NCBI GenBank assembly: GCA_016800925.1
Contig: JABCPU010000054.1
Span: forward strand, 124,001-188,000
Direction of reading: 5' to 3'
From: Suillus spraguei
Lineage: Eukaryota; Basidiomycota; Agaricomycetes; Boletales; Suillaceae
DNA: 64,000 nt
In this document: piece by piece, positions 9,798 through 21,917 of the stretch
Layout of the letters: each line of letters begins with the position of its first letter
Numbering within the stretch: position 1 is the first letter of the stretch
Position numbers and translations under genes: made by a program
The notes under the pieces: generated by a model
What the model saw: the letters and a program-made list of their open reading frames with translations, nothing else
Told to the model about the DNA's origin: nothing
The model's database searches: none

Positions 9798-12700
9798 ATT
9801 GGAGAAACAAAGATTCGACGTATGTTTCTCCCAATATACTACTAAGACTTGTACACGCTGTAGGTGAAAGAAAAGAACTTCATGTCCCTATCACCCTCCA
9901 CTCGCGTACTCGCTTAAAATCTGTCGACACCACCGCCGTTATAGATTCAGGAGTGGCTGGAACATTTATTTCTGAAGAGTTTGTGAAACTCCATCAAATC
10001 ACGCGACGAAAACTCAAAACACCGTTTCGAGTTACTACAGCAGATGGAACTCTTATCAAAGGAGGACCAATCACACACTATTGTCTCCTAGTGGTCAAAA
10101 TTGATGAATGAACCATGTATGGAAAATTCAATATTACCAAACTAGGAAGAAGAGATCAAATCCTTCTGGGAATTCTGTGGTTACGCGCAATGAACCCAAG
10201 TATAGATTGGGCTGCTGAAACACTTGTCCTTCCCCGAACAATGAAATCGGATGAAATCGAAATTGATATGGATACGGATCGGAAGAAGAATGGATTGCCC
10301 CCAGCCTTCAATTGTCATTCTAAGAAGTGGCAACATTCCCGACTTCCGAGATCCCTTGTCATCCCTTCTACTCCTAATGATCCCGAACCAGAAGTACAAA
10401 CACCGTGCACCACTGACCCTACTCCCCATGTACAAATACTGCGAGCAGTATCAGCAATTCCCTGCGCAGAAAAACGCAAGAACGAATCTGATCACGAATA
10501 TCGGAGCGGCCCAGAACCTATTGAGCAATGGCCAATAGAAGAACAGAAGTATGGGAAAAGAAAAGCAGAAGAAGAAATCCCAGGACGAGATACAAACATA
10601 CCGAAACTATCTAAGTTCTACGTCCCTCCGAAAACTCTTCAACATACTCCTTCAACTTCAATTGAAGAAATCCCCGATGAAGAAGAACCTGTGCCCTCAT
10701 TGATCCCAACAGAGGATGATGACCAATTCAACACAATGCAAGATGTCTGGCATGCGCCAGAAGTACGTGAAATTTCCTCCTATGAACTTGGAGATGGAGA
10801 ATTTCTTGTGGAATATGATACTGATGGAGTTAGCTTGAGAATCATAGAAGAAGTATCCATGGACACACCTCTCACACATGATGGAACTTCCCGACTCGAA
10901 CAACTCCCCAACTATTCCACAATCTCCCTTCCTCCTCCGAAATACAGTAACAAAGCTCAGGAATTCGCCACGGATGAGAAGGAAAAGAAAAAGAAATCCT
11001 TCGAAGAATTGGTCCTGGACTATTTACATGACTTCGCAGACGTCTTTGCTAAAGACGGATTAAACAAACTACCCCCCGAATGCCCGGTATTGATCGTCGG
11101 ATCGATACTAAACCCAGTTTTATCCCTTGCATGTCTAAGGTTTACCTGCTATCGGAAAAAGAACGCGCTGCCGTCAAAACGTTTATCGATGAAAACATTG
11201 CGAAAGGTTTCATCTCAGAATCGAAGTCACCCCAAGCCAGTGGCTTCTTCTTTGTGGGAAAGAAGAGTGGAGAATTGCGTCCCTGTCAATATTATCGCTA
11301 CATCAATGATTGGACAGTCAAGAATGCCTATCCACTCCCACTCCCTATCTCCCTTATCGCACGCCTTCACAACGCACAGTTCTTTACGAAAATGGATATC
11401 CAGTCTGGCTATAACAATATTTGCATCCATCCTGATGATCGCTGGAAAGCTGCTTTTACTACGGAGTTCGGCCTCTTTGAACCAACATCATGTTCTTTGG
11501 CCTCTGCAATTCCCCAGCAACTTTCCAAGCATACATGAATCGTACCTTCCAGCAGGAAATCAATAAAGGATGGATGGTTATTTACATGGACGATATCCTG
11601 ATTTTCTCTACAACTGTGGCAGAACATCGCGAACGGACAAGACGGGTTCTGATGAAGATACAAAAAGAACATCTGTTCTTGAAACCGGAGAAATGCACCT
11701 TCGATGCAGAAGAAGTGGAATACCTCGGAATGATAATTCGCCCCGGACAAGTTGCTATGGATACCGCCAAGACCAAGGGAATCTCTGAATGGCCAGTTCC
11801 AAAATCTGTAAAAGATGTTCGATCCTTCCTCGGTTTTTGCAACTTCTACCACACGTTCATTTCCCATTACTCCAATATTGCACGACCCCTTATTGAATTA
11901 ACAAAGAAAGATAAGGTCTTTGATTGGTCAACTGAATGTATGGACACCTTCGAAGAACTGAAACGACGCTTTACATCCCAACTGGTACTCCATAACCCTG
12001 ATCCTTCCCGACAATTTGCTATTGCTACCGACGCTTCGCTCGTAGCAACTGGCGGAGTTCTCTTGCAGACCGATGAAAATGGTGTTTATCACCATGTGCA
12101 TATCTTTCACAGTCTCTGAACCCCGCAGAACGTAACTACCAAATCTTTGATCGGGAAACAAGGACCAGACACTCCTCCCTGACGCTCTATTCGTTCGTCT
12201 TATTGATACCGATCTGAAGGATGTCTTATCATCCTCCGACCCCCTCGACAACCCTGTCTTCAAGACAGCGTCTGATGCCCTCGATGGCATGTGTCTTCCT
12301 CCCATGAAATCAGCACTCTCTGACTGGAAGATTGAGGAGAATGTCCTCTATTTTAAAAATCGTGCCTACATTCCACCGGCGCATTGTCCCGATATCCTGA
12401 AAAGGTATCATGATCATCCTACCGCGGGACATCCCGGTAGATTCAAAACTGAAGAACTTGTCAAACAGGAAGCCTGGTGGCCTGCTATGGGCTCTTATAT
12501 TCGGAAATACATCGAGGGTTGCGCCCTTTGTCAGCAAATGAAAGCCGATATGCATCCTGTTCAGCCTCCGCTTACCCCAATACCCTTGTCTGCTACCCAC
12601 CCTTTCTCTCAGGTCTCTGTCGATCTCATTACCGACCTCCCTGTCTCCGGAGGTTTTGATAGTATTATGGTCGTGGTAGACCATGGCCTTATGAAGGGGG

Positions 12701-13651
12701 TAATTATTATCCCCTGTGTGAAAACGTCACTTCCAAAGGGATTGCCAAACTATTTTTGAAACACGTTTACCGTCGATTTGGACTCCATGACAAAGTCATC
12801 TCGGATCGAGGTCCGCAGTTCCTATCATGCTTCTCTAAAGAGCTTGCCCGACTTTCGACTACGTCATTGCTCCATCTACGGCTTATCACCCTCAGACTGA
12901 TGGTCAAACGGAAAGGCTTAATCAAGAACTTGAAACATACCTATGCATCTATTGCCGCAACAATCCTGAAGATTGGGTAGAACACCTACCAATCACCGAA
13001 TTCGTCCACAACCATCGAAAACACGATGCAAGGAATGCATCACCCTTCTATCTCATGATGGGGTATGAACCACGCGCCATCCCTCACCTAATCCCCGATT
13101 CATCCGTCCCTGCAGCAGAAGATTGAGTACGATCCCTGCAGAAGATCCAAGAAGAAGCAATTGCCTGTCATAACATTGCAATGCAGACAATGGCCGAACG
13201 ATCCCGAGGAGATAAGTACACTCCATGGAAGATCAGAGATAAGGTTTGGCTATCTGCTGCTAATCTTAGGCTCAAACTCCCATCAAGGAAACTTGCACCA
13301 AAGCGATACGGACCTTTCCCGATCATTGATGTCCTATCACCCATCACATTTACACTTAAACTCCCTCCACAGTGGAAAATTCATCCCACGTTCCACGCTT
13401 CCGTCTTATCGTCCTATAGCAAAACAGATGTACATGGTCCGAACTTCCCTGAACCACCACCTGACATCATCGAGGAAGAAGAAGAATACAAAATAGAAGC
13501 AATTTTTTCCCATAAAGGAACCGGCAGTCGCCGACGCTATCTTGTTTCGTGGAAAGGATACTCATCGGGAGATAACAAATGGCTCCCAGAAAAGAACTTG
13601 AAGAACTCTGCTCAAATCCTGAATGCTTATAAGAAGCAACACTCTCTCTGA
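9794..13651 (+). pseudogene. pol: Pol polyprotein remains: protease, RT, RNase H, integrase, chromodomain
   Basis: Domains in order. Retropepsin-like protease with the active-site phrase AVIDSG near 9930-9960. Reverse transcriptase with YRYINDWT near 11300, KMDIQSGY near 11390 and YMDD near 11585. The RNase H start with TDAS near 12030. Integrase with an HHCC zinc region ending CALC near 12525, and the catalytic phrases VDLITD, SDRGPQF and TDGQTERLNQE. A chromodomain from about 13485 to 13642 includes YLVSWKGY. Breaks: a TGA at 10109-10111, frame changes near 11085, 11485 and 12870-12900, a TGA at 13124-13126, and a deletion near 12150 that removes the second half of RNase H and the linker to integrase. 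The chromodomain normally steers insertion to modified histones. This copy cannot make an intact Pol. Confidence 0.92.
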
Positions 13652-13702
13652 TTACTCTTCAGTTAAATCGCATCAGCACTTGATCGACTAACACTACTCC
13701 AA

Positions 13703-15171
13703 ATGTCTTTCCCCACCGCATACATCACCCCCATCACTATTGCCAACAATGACTCTGACTCTGATGCAGAAAACTATGGAACCCTTGCCACAGAAATCGA
13801 CAACACCTCTTATATTGAAGCTGCCCTTCTATGCGAAGGACATGCTCTCGAAATTGAAAGAATCCTCACTGCAAGAGGTGCCTTCCCTGCCTTACTCCTC
13901 GTCAACATCATTCGCACCGCCGCTCTCATTGAAGCTACTGCCAATGAAACCACAGAAATCACGTATCGTCAGCGCCTCCTACATCTACAAAAACGCATTC
14001 ATTCTTACGCTATGCTGCTGCTTCCCGGTTCTTTTAAAAGCGATGTTGAAGAAGCTATTCACATCATGGCCAAATGCCGAGCAGGTGTTGCTCGACCTCC
14101 CTCTCCGCAGGAAGATACACCACTTCCTATTCCAGCACCCCCTTCTTCGCGCATGTATTCTAGTATTGATGCCCTTGCTGGCTTATGTACTGCTGTCCAA
14201 GAGATCAGACAGCTCACCAACGCAGTCGTCGAAACCATCCAGCAATCGGTCACTGAAACCAGAGCAGCCAGAAACCTAGTCAAAGAAGCCATTACCGACT
14301 TACAACAAACGCAAGCTGATCTCGCCTCTCCACAAACCCCATCTCCTATCAACCAATCAACCTCATCGCCTCCCGTTGTAGTCACCTATGAACATCCCGT
14401 TGGGTTATATGAACCTTGCACAGAAGAACAGCATGAGGCCGCAAAACTATTAGGAGTCCCTGTCGCTGAGCTAGTAGTGCTCAGTCCTCGCCTTTGCGAC
14501 CTTCATATTCATCCCCCCATGTCCATTCCGTCATCATTTGGTCCAATGGACCCTGTCTCACCAGTCTTAGTAAAAGACTTTGGCATAACCTCTCCATCCT
14601 CCTCTGACGAACTTCTTGTAATCGCTGAACGAGGGACCACTCCTGACCTCCCAGCATCCGCATACATGCTCACTAGTAAGCAACAGGCGCAACTCAGATG
14701 AGACAATGCCTTCACTTTAAAATGCATGACACGACAGAAAGGGAAGAAGCGTGCCAGATCCACCAGTCCCAAACCCATTATCTCACTGTCACCATTATGC
14801 ATGTCTACCTCTAACACCGATGAAAACATGAAATGCCGATTCTGTGGCATCATCGGACATTGGCAAAAGAATTGCCTCGACTATCAGTGCCAAATCTGTC
14901 TGCGACATGCTCCTACCCATCTGTCCATCTACTGCCTCAGTGTCTTGGAGAACCCCCATTTATGCTTACTTGGAAGGACGATGGATTTTATGATGCACTT
15001 CATAGGTGGGAACAGTATCTTATTAACCGTCAACGAAGAAAAGCAGGTCGGAGGGCAAGGACTGTAGCAGAGGAGGAAGCAGCTTATATGTTAGGGGGAA
15101 GTGCTGCTGATGAAGATGTCACTAACTATGATGACTATGATCTCGTCTATGATGACAACAGAGATGTTTGA
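13703..15171 (+). pseudogene. third ORF of the chromovirus, with zinc-finger motifs, broken
   Basis: After pol there is a 332-codon frame (13703-14701) in the same orientation. It continues in the same phase after a TGA (14699-14701) into a region with a CCHC knuckle C-x2-C-x4-H-x4-C (CRFCGIIGHWQKNC, near 14830-14875). A second C-x2-C pair (CQIC) follows directly. A frame change near 14935 then leads to a well-conserved-looking tail (LHRWEQYLINRQRR) and an acidic end at 15171. Joined, this would be a protein of roughly 490 residues with a helical N-terminal half, a Pro/Ser-rich centre and one or two zinc modules. It sits between pol and the polypurine tract, so it belongs to the element. I do not recognise its function; an RNA-binding or Gag-like accessory role is inference. 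Confidence 0.7.
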
Positions 15172-15204
15172 AAGTCGGTGACTTTCTATGTAACAAGGGG
15201 GTAA

Positions 15205-15678
15205 TGTTACAGTCATATGTGCCCCTATTCATTTTCCCTTTGTCTTCTTACTTGTACATCACATCACATGACTCCGACTCATATGCTCAACGCATTTGTA
15301 CTATAGTTGCCTTCCTTATTTGGATACGCATTTACTCTCACGCCTTTCTTGGTCCGTGCGCACATATTGGTCTATTTAAGCACGTTGTACTTGTAGTAGA
15401 TTCTTTACTTTAATCTTACTGGGTTTTACCTGGAACATCCTTCGCTTAGGTCTCCAACCTAAGTCGTCCTTGAATCGTCTCTAAGTCTAAGCACTCCTTA
15501 GTCTTAGTCTCTATTCTCATAGAACCTCTTAGACTCGTCTTTGAGGCCGAACCCTTGATCATACTTGGAATGCGTTCCTTGTACTTTCACCTTGCCCTCT
15601 TCTGGACATTGTAGAACTTCCCAGCAGACCGTCTGTGTCTTTTCACTGTTGCTGGTGACGCCACCCCAGTTCGTAACA
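15205..15678 (+). repeat. 3' LTR
   Basis: 474 bp, starting TGTTACAG and ending GTAACA, directly followed by the CTGGG target duplication. Nearly every difference from the left LTR is a transition at a CpG site. Confidence 0.95.
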
Positions 15679-16389
15679 CTGGGTTTAGACACTTTAGGGA
15701 AATTAAGAATAATGGTTTGTATTTGGAATTCATGACACCAAAGCACTCTAGACTTCTAAAGCTTTATTATGGTTGGTAGATATTTGCCAACTTGATAGCT
15801 GATTGCAAACTGACTATCAAGATCATACATTAGGTGGTTTCCATCTGACTTAGTCCAGGTATTTAAAGCGTTGTCATTTGAATACAATCATAATAGATAT
15901 TATATGTATTTTAGGTTAGATAAAGCTTTTTATCATTTTATCATTTTCACATCAGTTTCTCAATGTAATGATGATAAAATGACTCCCGTTTGAGACCTCT
16001 CATATTATGTGTGCTTAAAATATTATTTACTTACAGTCAGGTTTGGCCATTTAAGCAAGCATTTCTTAGGGCCATGGTACAAATTGTACAAAGAGCCATG
16101 ATGCCATAAAATTGATAGAGTGGGAAAATGCGACAAAATCAGAAGGGTCCTGGTATGGTATTCCCGTTGTGAAGCTCGGGCGTGGCATTGGCGTGTTACC
16201 AAAAATGGAAAATTTTGTGTATTGAAAAGAAATTCTCACGACTAATTTCCAGTCCCGCAGCCTCAAGGGGTTTGTACGTTGGTAGAATCTCGGTCAATTT
16301 ACAAGGCCTGCAATGGACTTGCAAATGTGATCAGACTTCGAACCTTACAACTTTTTGTCTGTGGGACAAGTATATTGGCTAATACCGTG
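15679..16389. other. AT-rich intergenic DNA
   Basis: The stretch right of the retrotransposon shows no gene or clear repeat. It separates the element from the duplicated protease block. Confidence 0.5.
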
Positions 16390-16861
16390 CTCGCGCTGCT
16401 TGGACCCTCCTTTGCCAACATAACTGGACTGGCAGACAGCGAGATTATATGCCACGTCTAGGATACTTATGTCTTAACACACGGACATCTGAAGCCAGGT
16501 CAGAACTCATCGCTATGCCGCTCAAGACACGGAGCTGCGGAGTTAGGGATCGGCGCTTGGTCCCGACATTATAAGGTGAATATAATAATCAAATACTTGG
16601 TTGTGTTCCAGTAGTGACCGGTTTTATATCCATGTAGTTACTAGTACTCTTACGTCTTTAAAACAATGCGCGATTCTGCCATCTCCCACGTTGGTTCTAC
16701 CAGTTCTGCCGACAACACGGTAAACCATGGTGTCACGTCTTGCCACATTTCATCGGGAAGTCGATTCCTTGCACTCGGATTGAAAATACCCTGTCATCAA
16801 TTTTTCGAGGGGGACTGACGTGGCTAATGTTCCCAAACATTGTCATCGCGTTCGCTAGCAC

Positions 16862-16869
16862 ATATATAA
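16862..16869 (+). promoter_or_regulatory. TATA-like element of protease copy A
   Basis: ATATATAA-type sequence about 40 bp upstream of the ATG at 16906. The same sequence precedes copies B and C in their own orientation ('ccattatatatgtgctag' as read on the plus strand). Confidence 0.4.
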
Positions 16870-16905
16870 TGGGCCACCGAATATAACATGACTTTCCAGT
16901 AAGCA

Positions 16906-18360
16906 ATGTTCTCCGTTGCATGCTTGTTGACACTCCTGGCTTTGTCAATCACGGGGTCGCCCGTTTCAGTTCGCAATTCCCGCATCACCCTCCCCATGAC
17001 CAGGAGGCTAAAATTCTCCAATAGTACCAACCTCGTACAGCAGGATGAAGCTCGCGTGGCGGCCTTTATGGAGTATGGCACGCATGCTCGTATTCCTATA
17101 GAAAACGATGGATTTAACTACATGGTATCAGTTGACATTGGCGATCCCCCCACAACCTGTAAGTTCAACACTGAGAAAACATGCGGCTGCTAATGTATTA
17201 TTGAAGACGAGTTGCTTGTTGACAGCGGTAGCGCGAACACATGGGTTGGCGCCGACACTAAGTACAAGCCAACCGATACCAGCTTCAACACAGAAAAGCG
17301 TGTGGGGGAAACCTACAATTCTGCCTCTTTCGAGGGTATGACATACGACAATATCATAAGTTGAAAATACCTACGATCATCTATAGGAATTCTATGGACT
17401 GATACCTTCACTCTCGCTGATGAGTTCACCATCACCGAGATGCCAATCGGTGTCGCTTCTGAATCGAAGGGCATCGTTGATGATGGTATCCTTGGCATTG
17501 CGCCTACGCGCTTGACACTCAGCACGCTGCGAGATTCTCCGGAAGAACCGATCCCGACTGTTACTGACTGCCTGTATAAACAAGGCATCATTTCTCGGCC
17601 CCTTGTTGGTATGTTCATCCAGCCCGCCACTACGGATACAAACGACGATGGAGATGGAGAACTCAGCTTTGGTGAACCCAACCCTGCCATGTACATCGGC
17701 AACATTGCATACACGTAAGCTACCTCAGCTCCTGGATCAATCCAGACTGGTAGTAACTGTTATGTTTCAGCCGTATCACCGCCACCCCGCGCTCAGCGAG
17801 GTATTGGGGTATCGATCAGAGGATCACCTACGGGACCACGGAGATCTTAAGCTTCACCGCTGGTATCGTCGATTCTGGCTGCTCCTTGCTTTGGATTGTT
17901 TCCGGTGTGTATTTAGAGTCAGCGAGTAATAATATTCTAATCAGCGTGCGATAGATGCGTATGATAGTTACAAGGCTGCAACCGGCGCTGAACTCGATCC
18001 GGAGACTCGTCTTCTCACTGTTACCCTTGAACAGTACGATGCTCTACGGCCATTGGTCTTCCATATTGGCGGCGTACGTCAATTCTGTCAGCCCTCACAC
18101 CCCTTGTTCACTATTTTGCACAGGGAACTTTCAGTCTCAGCCCTAACGCGCAAATCTGGCCTCGTTCTCTCAACTCCTTGGTTAATGGTGTTGACGGTGC
18201 TATATATCTTGTAGTTCAAAGCCTTGACAGACACCTTGGCTCAGGGCTTGACTTTATTAATGGCTACGTATTCCACGAGCGCTTCTACATCATACTCGAT
18301 ACCGACGAGTCCCTCGTCGGTTTTGCTGACACCCGATTCACTGATGTCACCACCAACTAA
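16906..18360 (+). CDS. secreted aspartic protease, polyporopepsin-like (copy A)
   Basis: Six exons (16906-17158, 17207-17335, 17387-17714, 17771-17904, 17955-18073, 18124-18360) give an intact 399-residue A1-family protease. The N-terminus is a signal peptide (hydrophobic LLTLLALSITGS), followed by a propeptide. The catalytic motifs are DSG at residues 90-92 (VDSGSANTW) and DSG at 271-273 (GIVDSGC). DSG replaces the usual DTG, a substitution compatible with activity in other retropepsin and pepsin-like enzymes. SANTWVGA and FINGYVF are typical of basidiomycete polyporopepsins, which are secreted acid endopeptidases. All introns are 48-56 bp with GT-AG ends. The gene is one of three copies in the window and lies tail-to-tail with copy B. 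Confidence 0.93.
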
Positions 18361-19764
18361 TATATAATTGCCGAAGTATATGAAGCATCGTTTTTCAGAC
18401 GTCAGACGCAAAACAGCATTCTCAGATAAGCAATGGAGGTCTTATTCCTTAATACTTTGGTTTCTGTATGATTAGATTATAGGAATACAAGCGAGCGCGG
18501 CTCGCCTTGTACTGGTAGAGTATTATCGTCCTGGAGACCTAGACTCTTGACATTTTGCACAGCCGCTTGCATACATCCTGAAATTTTGACGGCATCGAGT
18601 ACAAAGATAGGACAGAAGACACATACAGGAAAGGGAATGCAGTACTGTCAACTTGGATGCACTGTCTGTACTTATCAAAGTATGGACATAGTCACTATCG
18701 GTCGAAGACCGAAGCACTTGATCAACACAGCAATATGCTGTAAAGCAAACACGAGGATGATGCGTGGGACGGACCTTAAAAGACGCTCGAATAAACGGAT
18801 GCCCGGCTTCCTCACCTTCCAACTAGACAAATTCCAAGTCTGCTCGTTGGTGATTGAGGGTTCATCTAAACGGTGTTGCTCGTAAGTGATATTCTGCACA
18901 TTATAACTGACGACATGCTTACCGGCCTCTGGAAACTCATGGTAGCGTTACCTATCTGTTTGTAAAATTGCTCCACACATGAGAGTTTGTATGCATCTTT
19001 GTCCACTTAGTACAATTGCTGGTGGCAGTCAAGGTTCCATAGACATGTGATGAAAAGAACGGCCCGACTGTTTCCGGGACTAGCGGACTTTCAATATGGA
19101 TAATGATGCGTCTATCGATAGTTCTGTTCTTTGTTTTCGACCTCGTTTATTCTACCATCGCAGTCTTGTAACCAGCAATCTATCTTGTTCCCTTCTACGG
19201 GATCGTTATCAGAGCTCTAACAACAGACTTGGAGTGTTGTTGACAAGACAACGCCGACATGATCAAATAATGTTTGGACGAGCAAAATTGTCCATTGGAT
19301 GGATCTTTGAAAGTACTGGGATCAGAACTAAGAGAGAATACATGTGTTATCATTAGTGTTCATTGCCCATCAAGTTTTTGCCGCCCCAACAGCATGCATT
19401 ATGGGCATATATGATACCAACTGTACATAGTTTAAATCCCTCGAAGATTACATAAAATGGTACTACACACTTGAACGGATTTTGGAGCTCATGGGATATT
19501 TCCATTCTCGACCAATATGACCATATCCTCAAGCTTGGTAGCTACAGGTCATTTGTCCAGCTATTTTGTAGGTTCGTGGAGAGCAGTCTGACGTTGACGC
19601 TGATGTCTTGACCAAGTCTTTGACATCTGCAACGTATCATGCATGCAGACTCAGATGCCATTATCGCAGACGACAATAATAAATATACTACGTATTGATG
19701 CACAAAATAAATATCCTATAGTACTAGACGCAAACTCGCGCAGAATTCCCTTCTACGAGGCGAG
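18361..19764. other. spacer between protease copies A and B, made of dispersed repeats
   Basis: No gene is supported. About 18545-18925 recurs at about 22367-22745. About 18935-19440 recurs, shortened, at about 32636-32940. About 19476-19760 recurs at about 33722-34000. The spacer is therefore a mosaic of locally duplicated non-coding segments. Confidence 0.65.
18545..18925. repeat. ~380-bp dispersed repeat, copy 1
   Basis: Direct repeat of about 22367-22745, sharing 'gaggatgatgcgtgggac', 'aaattccaagtctg' and 'aacggtgttgctcgtaagtg'. The copies differ by substitutions and small indels. No terminal inverted repeat is obvious. Confidence 0.8.
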
Positions 19765-21885
19765 CCGCGTTCACTTGTATCCCTAAATCTAATTATACAG
19801 AAAGCAAAGTACTAAGGAATAAGACCTCCATAGCTTATCTGAGAATGCTGCTTTGCGTCTGAAAAACGATGCTCCATATACTTCGGCAATTCTTATATTA
19901 GTTGGTAGTGACATCAGTGAATAGGGTTTTAGCAAAACCGACGAGGGACCTGCGGGTATCGAGCACGGTGTAGAAGCGTTCGAGGAATACGTAGCCATTC
20001 ATAAAGTCAAGCCCTGAGCCAAAGTGTGTGTCAAGGCTTTTAACTACGAGATATATAGCACCGTCAACACCATTAACCAAGGAGTTGAGAGAACGAGGCC
20101 AGATTTGCGCGTTAGGGCTGAGACCGAAAGTTTCCTGTGCAAAATAGTGAACAAGGGGTGTGAGGGCTGACAGAATTGACGTACGCCGCCAATATGGAAG
20201 ACCAATGGCCGTAGAGCATCGTACTGTTCAAGGGTAACAGTGAGAAGACGAGTCTCCGGATCGAATTCAGCGCCGGTTGCAGCCTTGTAACTATCAAACG
20301 CATCTATCGCACGCTGATTAGAATATTATTACTCGCTGACTCTAAATACACACCGGAAACAATCAAAAGAAAGGTGCAGCCAGAATCGACAATACCAACG
20401 GTGGAGCGTAAGATCTCCGTGGTCCCGTAGGTGATCCTCTGATCGATACCCCAATACCTCGATGGGAGGGGGATGGTGGTGATATGACTGAAACATAACA
20501 GTTACTACCAGTCTGGATTGATCCAGGAACTGAGGTAGCTTACGTGTATGCAATGTTGCCGATATACATAGCAGGGTTGGGTTCACCAAAGCTGAGTTCT
20601 CCATCGTCGTTTGTATCCCTAGTGGCGGGCTGGAAAAACATCCCAACAAGGGGCTGATCAATGGTGCCTTGTTTCCACAGGCAGTCAGTGACAGTCGGGA
20701 TCGTTTCTTCCGGAAACTCTCGCAGCGTGCTGAGTGTCAAGCGCGTAGGCCCGATGCCAAGGATATCATCATCATCGATGCCACTCCATTCAGAAGCGAC
20801 ACCGATTGGCATCTCGGTGATGGTAAAGTCATCAGTGAGAGTGAAGGTATCAGTCCATAGAATTCCTATAGATGATCGTAGGTATTTCTCATGATATTGT
20901 TGTATGTCATACCCTCAAAAAAGCCAGAGCCAGAATCGTAGGTTCCCCCCACACGCTTTTCAGTGTTGAAGCTGGTATCGGTTGGCTCGTACTCAGTGCC
21001 GGCGCCAACCCATGTGTTCGCGCTACCGCTGTCAACAAGCAACTTGTCTTCAATAATACATTAGCAGCCGCATGTTTTCTCAGTGTTGAACTTACAGGTT
21101 GTGGGGGGATCGCCAATGCCAACTGATACTATGTAGTCATATCCATCGTTTTCTATAGGAACATAAGCATGTCGGATATGCGTTCTATAGTCCATGAAGG
21201 CCGCCGCGCGAGCTTCATCCCGCTGTACGAGGTTGGTACTATTGGAGAATTTTGACTTCCTGGTCATGGGGAGGGTGATGCGGAAATTGCGAACTGAAAT
21301 GGGCGATCCTGTGATTGACAAAGCCAGGAGTGTCAACAAGCATGCAGCAGAGAACATGGCTTGTTGGAAAGTAGTATCATACTCGGTGGCCCATTATATA
21401 TGTGCTAGCGAACGCGATGACAATGTTTTGGAACCTTAGCCACGTCAGCCCCTCGAACAAGTGATAACATGGTATTTGCAATCTGAGTGAGAGAAATCAA
21501 CTTCCCGATGAGATGTGGCAAGACCGTGACATCATGGTCTACCATATTGTGGGCAGAACTGGCAGAACCAACGTGGCAGATGGCAGAATCACGTATTTTT
21601 ATAAAAACGTAAGAGTACTAGTAACTACATGGATGTAAGACCGGTCACTACTGGAACACAACCAAGTATTATATTCACCTTATAACATCGATAACGGCGC
21701 TTGGTCAATGGTCGCGCCGATCCCTAACTCCGCAGCTCCGTGTCTTGAACGGCATAGTGATGAGTTCCGACCCGGCTTCAGAGATCCGTGCGTTAAGACA
21801 TATGTATCCTAGACATGGCATATAATCTCGCTGTCTGCCAGTCCAGTTACATTGGCAAAGGGGGCCCAAGCAGCGCGAGCTAGTG
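19765..21885. repeat. right arm of the ~2.1-kb inverted repeat (protease copy B)
   Basis: Reverse-complement counterpart of about 16390-18515. A longer version of this block, about 19476-21920, is present again in direct orientation at about 33722-36210 (copy C). Confidence 0.85.
19898..21357 (-). CDS. secreted aspartic protease, polyporopepsin-like (copy B)
   Basis: Exons on the minus strand are 21357-21096, 21047-20913, 20865-20544, 20487-20354, 20303-20185 and 20134-19898, giving 402 residues without interruption. The signal peptide, propeptide and fold landmarks match copy A. The catalytic motifs are DSG at 93-95 and DSG at 274-276 (GIVDSGCTF). Relative to A it has in-frame length changes in exons 1-3 (+9, +6, -6 bp) and scattered substitutions, with all splice sites kept. 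The in-frame nature of the indels suggests selection for a working product. Expected to be a secreted acid endopeptidase. Confidence 0.93.
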
Positions 21886-21889
21886 TTCC

Positions 21890-21917
21890 GTGGATAACCT
21901 TCTTGGGAGTTATCCAC
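21890..21917. repeat. perfect 9-bp inverted repeat at protease block edge
   Basis: GTGGATAAC and GTTATCCAC arms around a 10-bp loop. The same sequence is present at 36179-36206 at the equivalent edge of the copy C block. It may mark the boundary of the duplicated unit or a small foldback element. Confidence 0.5.

Larger units (their letters stand above)
8291..15678 (+). mobile_element. Ty3/gypsy chromovirus LTR retrotransposon, full length but defective
   Basis: The element is bounded by two 474-bp LTRs beginning TGTTAC and ending (A/G)TAACA, with CTGGG on both outer sides (8286-8290 and 15679-15683) as a 5-bp target duplication. The order is gag, protease, reverse transcriptase, RNase H, integrase, chromodomain, then an additional ORF before the 3' LTR. 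The RT-before-integrase order and the C-terminal chromodomain place it in Ty3/gypsy chromoviruses (Metaviridae type). Pol carries several frameshifts, stops and a deletion, so this copy is not autonomous. A purine-rich stretch (about 15194-15204, 'aagggggtaa') just before the 3' LTR fits a polypurine tract. I could not identify a standard tRNA primer site after the 5' LTR. Confidence 0.95.
16390..18515. repeat. left arm of a ~2.1-kb inverted repeat (protease copy A)
   Basis: The arm contains protease copy A and its flanks. It reads as the reverse complement of about 19765-21885, including the flanking phrases 'ctggactggcagacagcg' upstream and 'cagataagc' downstream. The spacer between arms is about 1.25 kb. 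Confidence 0.85.

Noticed and set aside
8291..15678. RIP-type (repeat-induced point mutation) signature
   Set aside because: The LTR changes sit at CpG sites rather than at CpA, the context preferred in ascomycete RIP. Methylation-linked deamination fits better.
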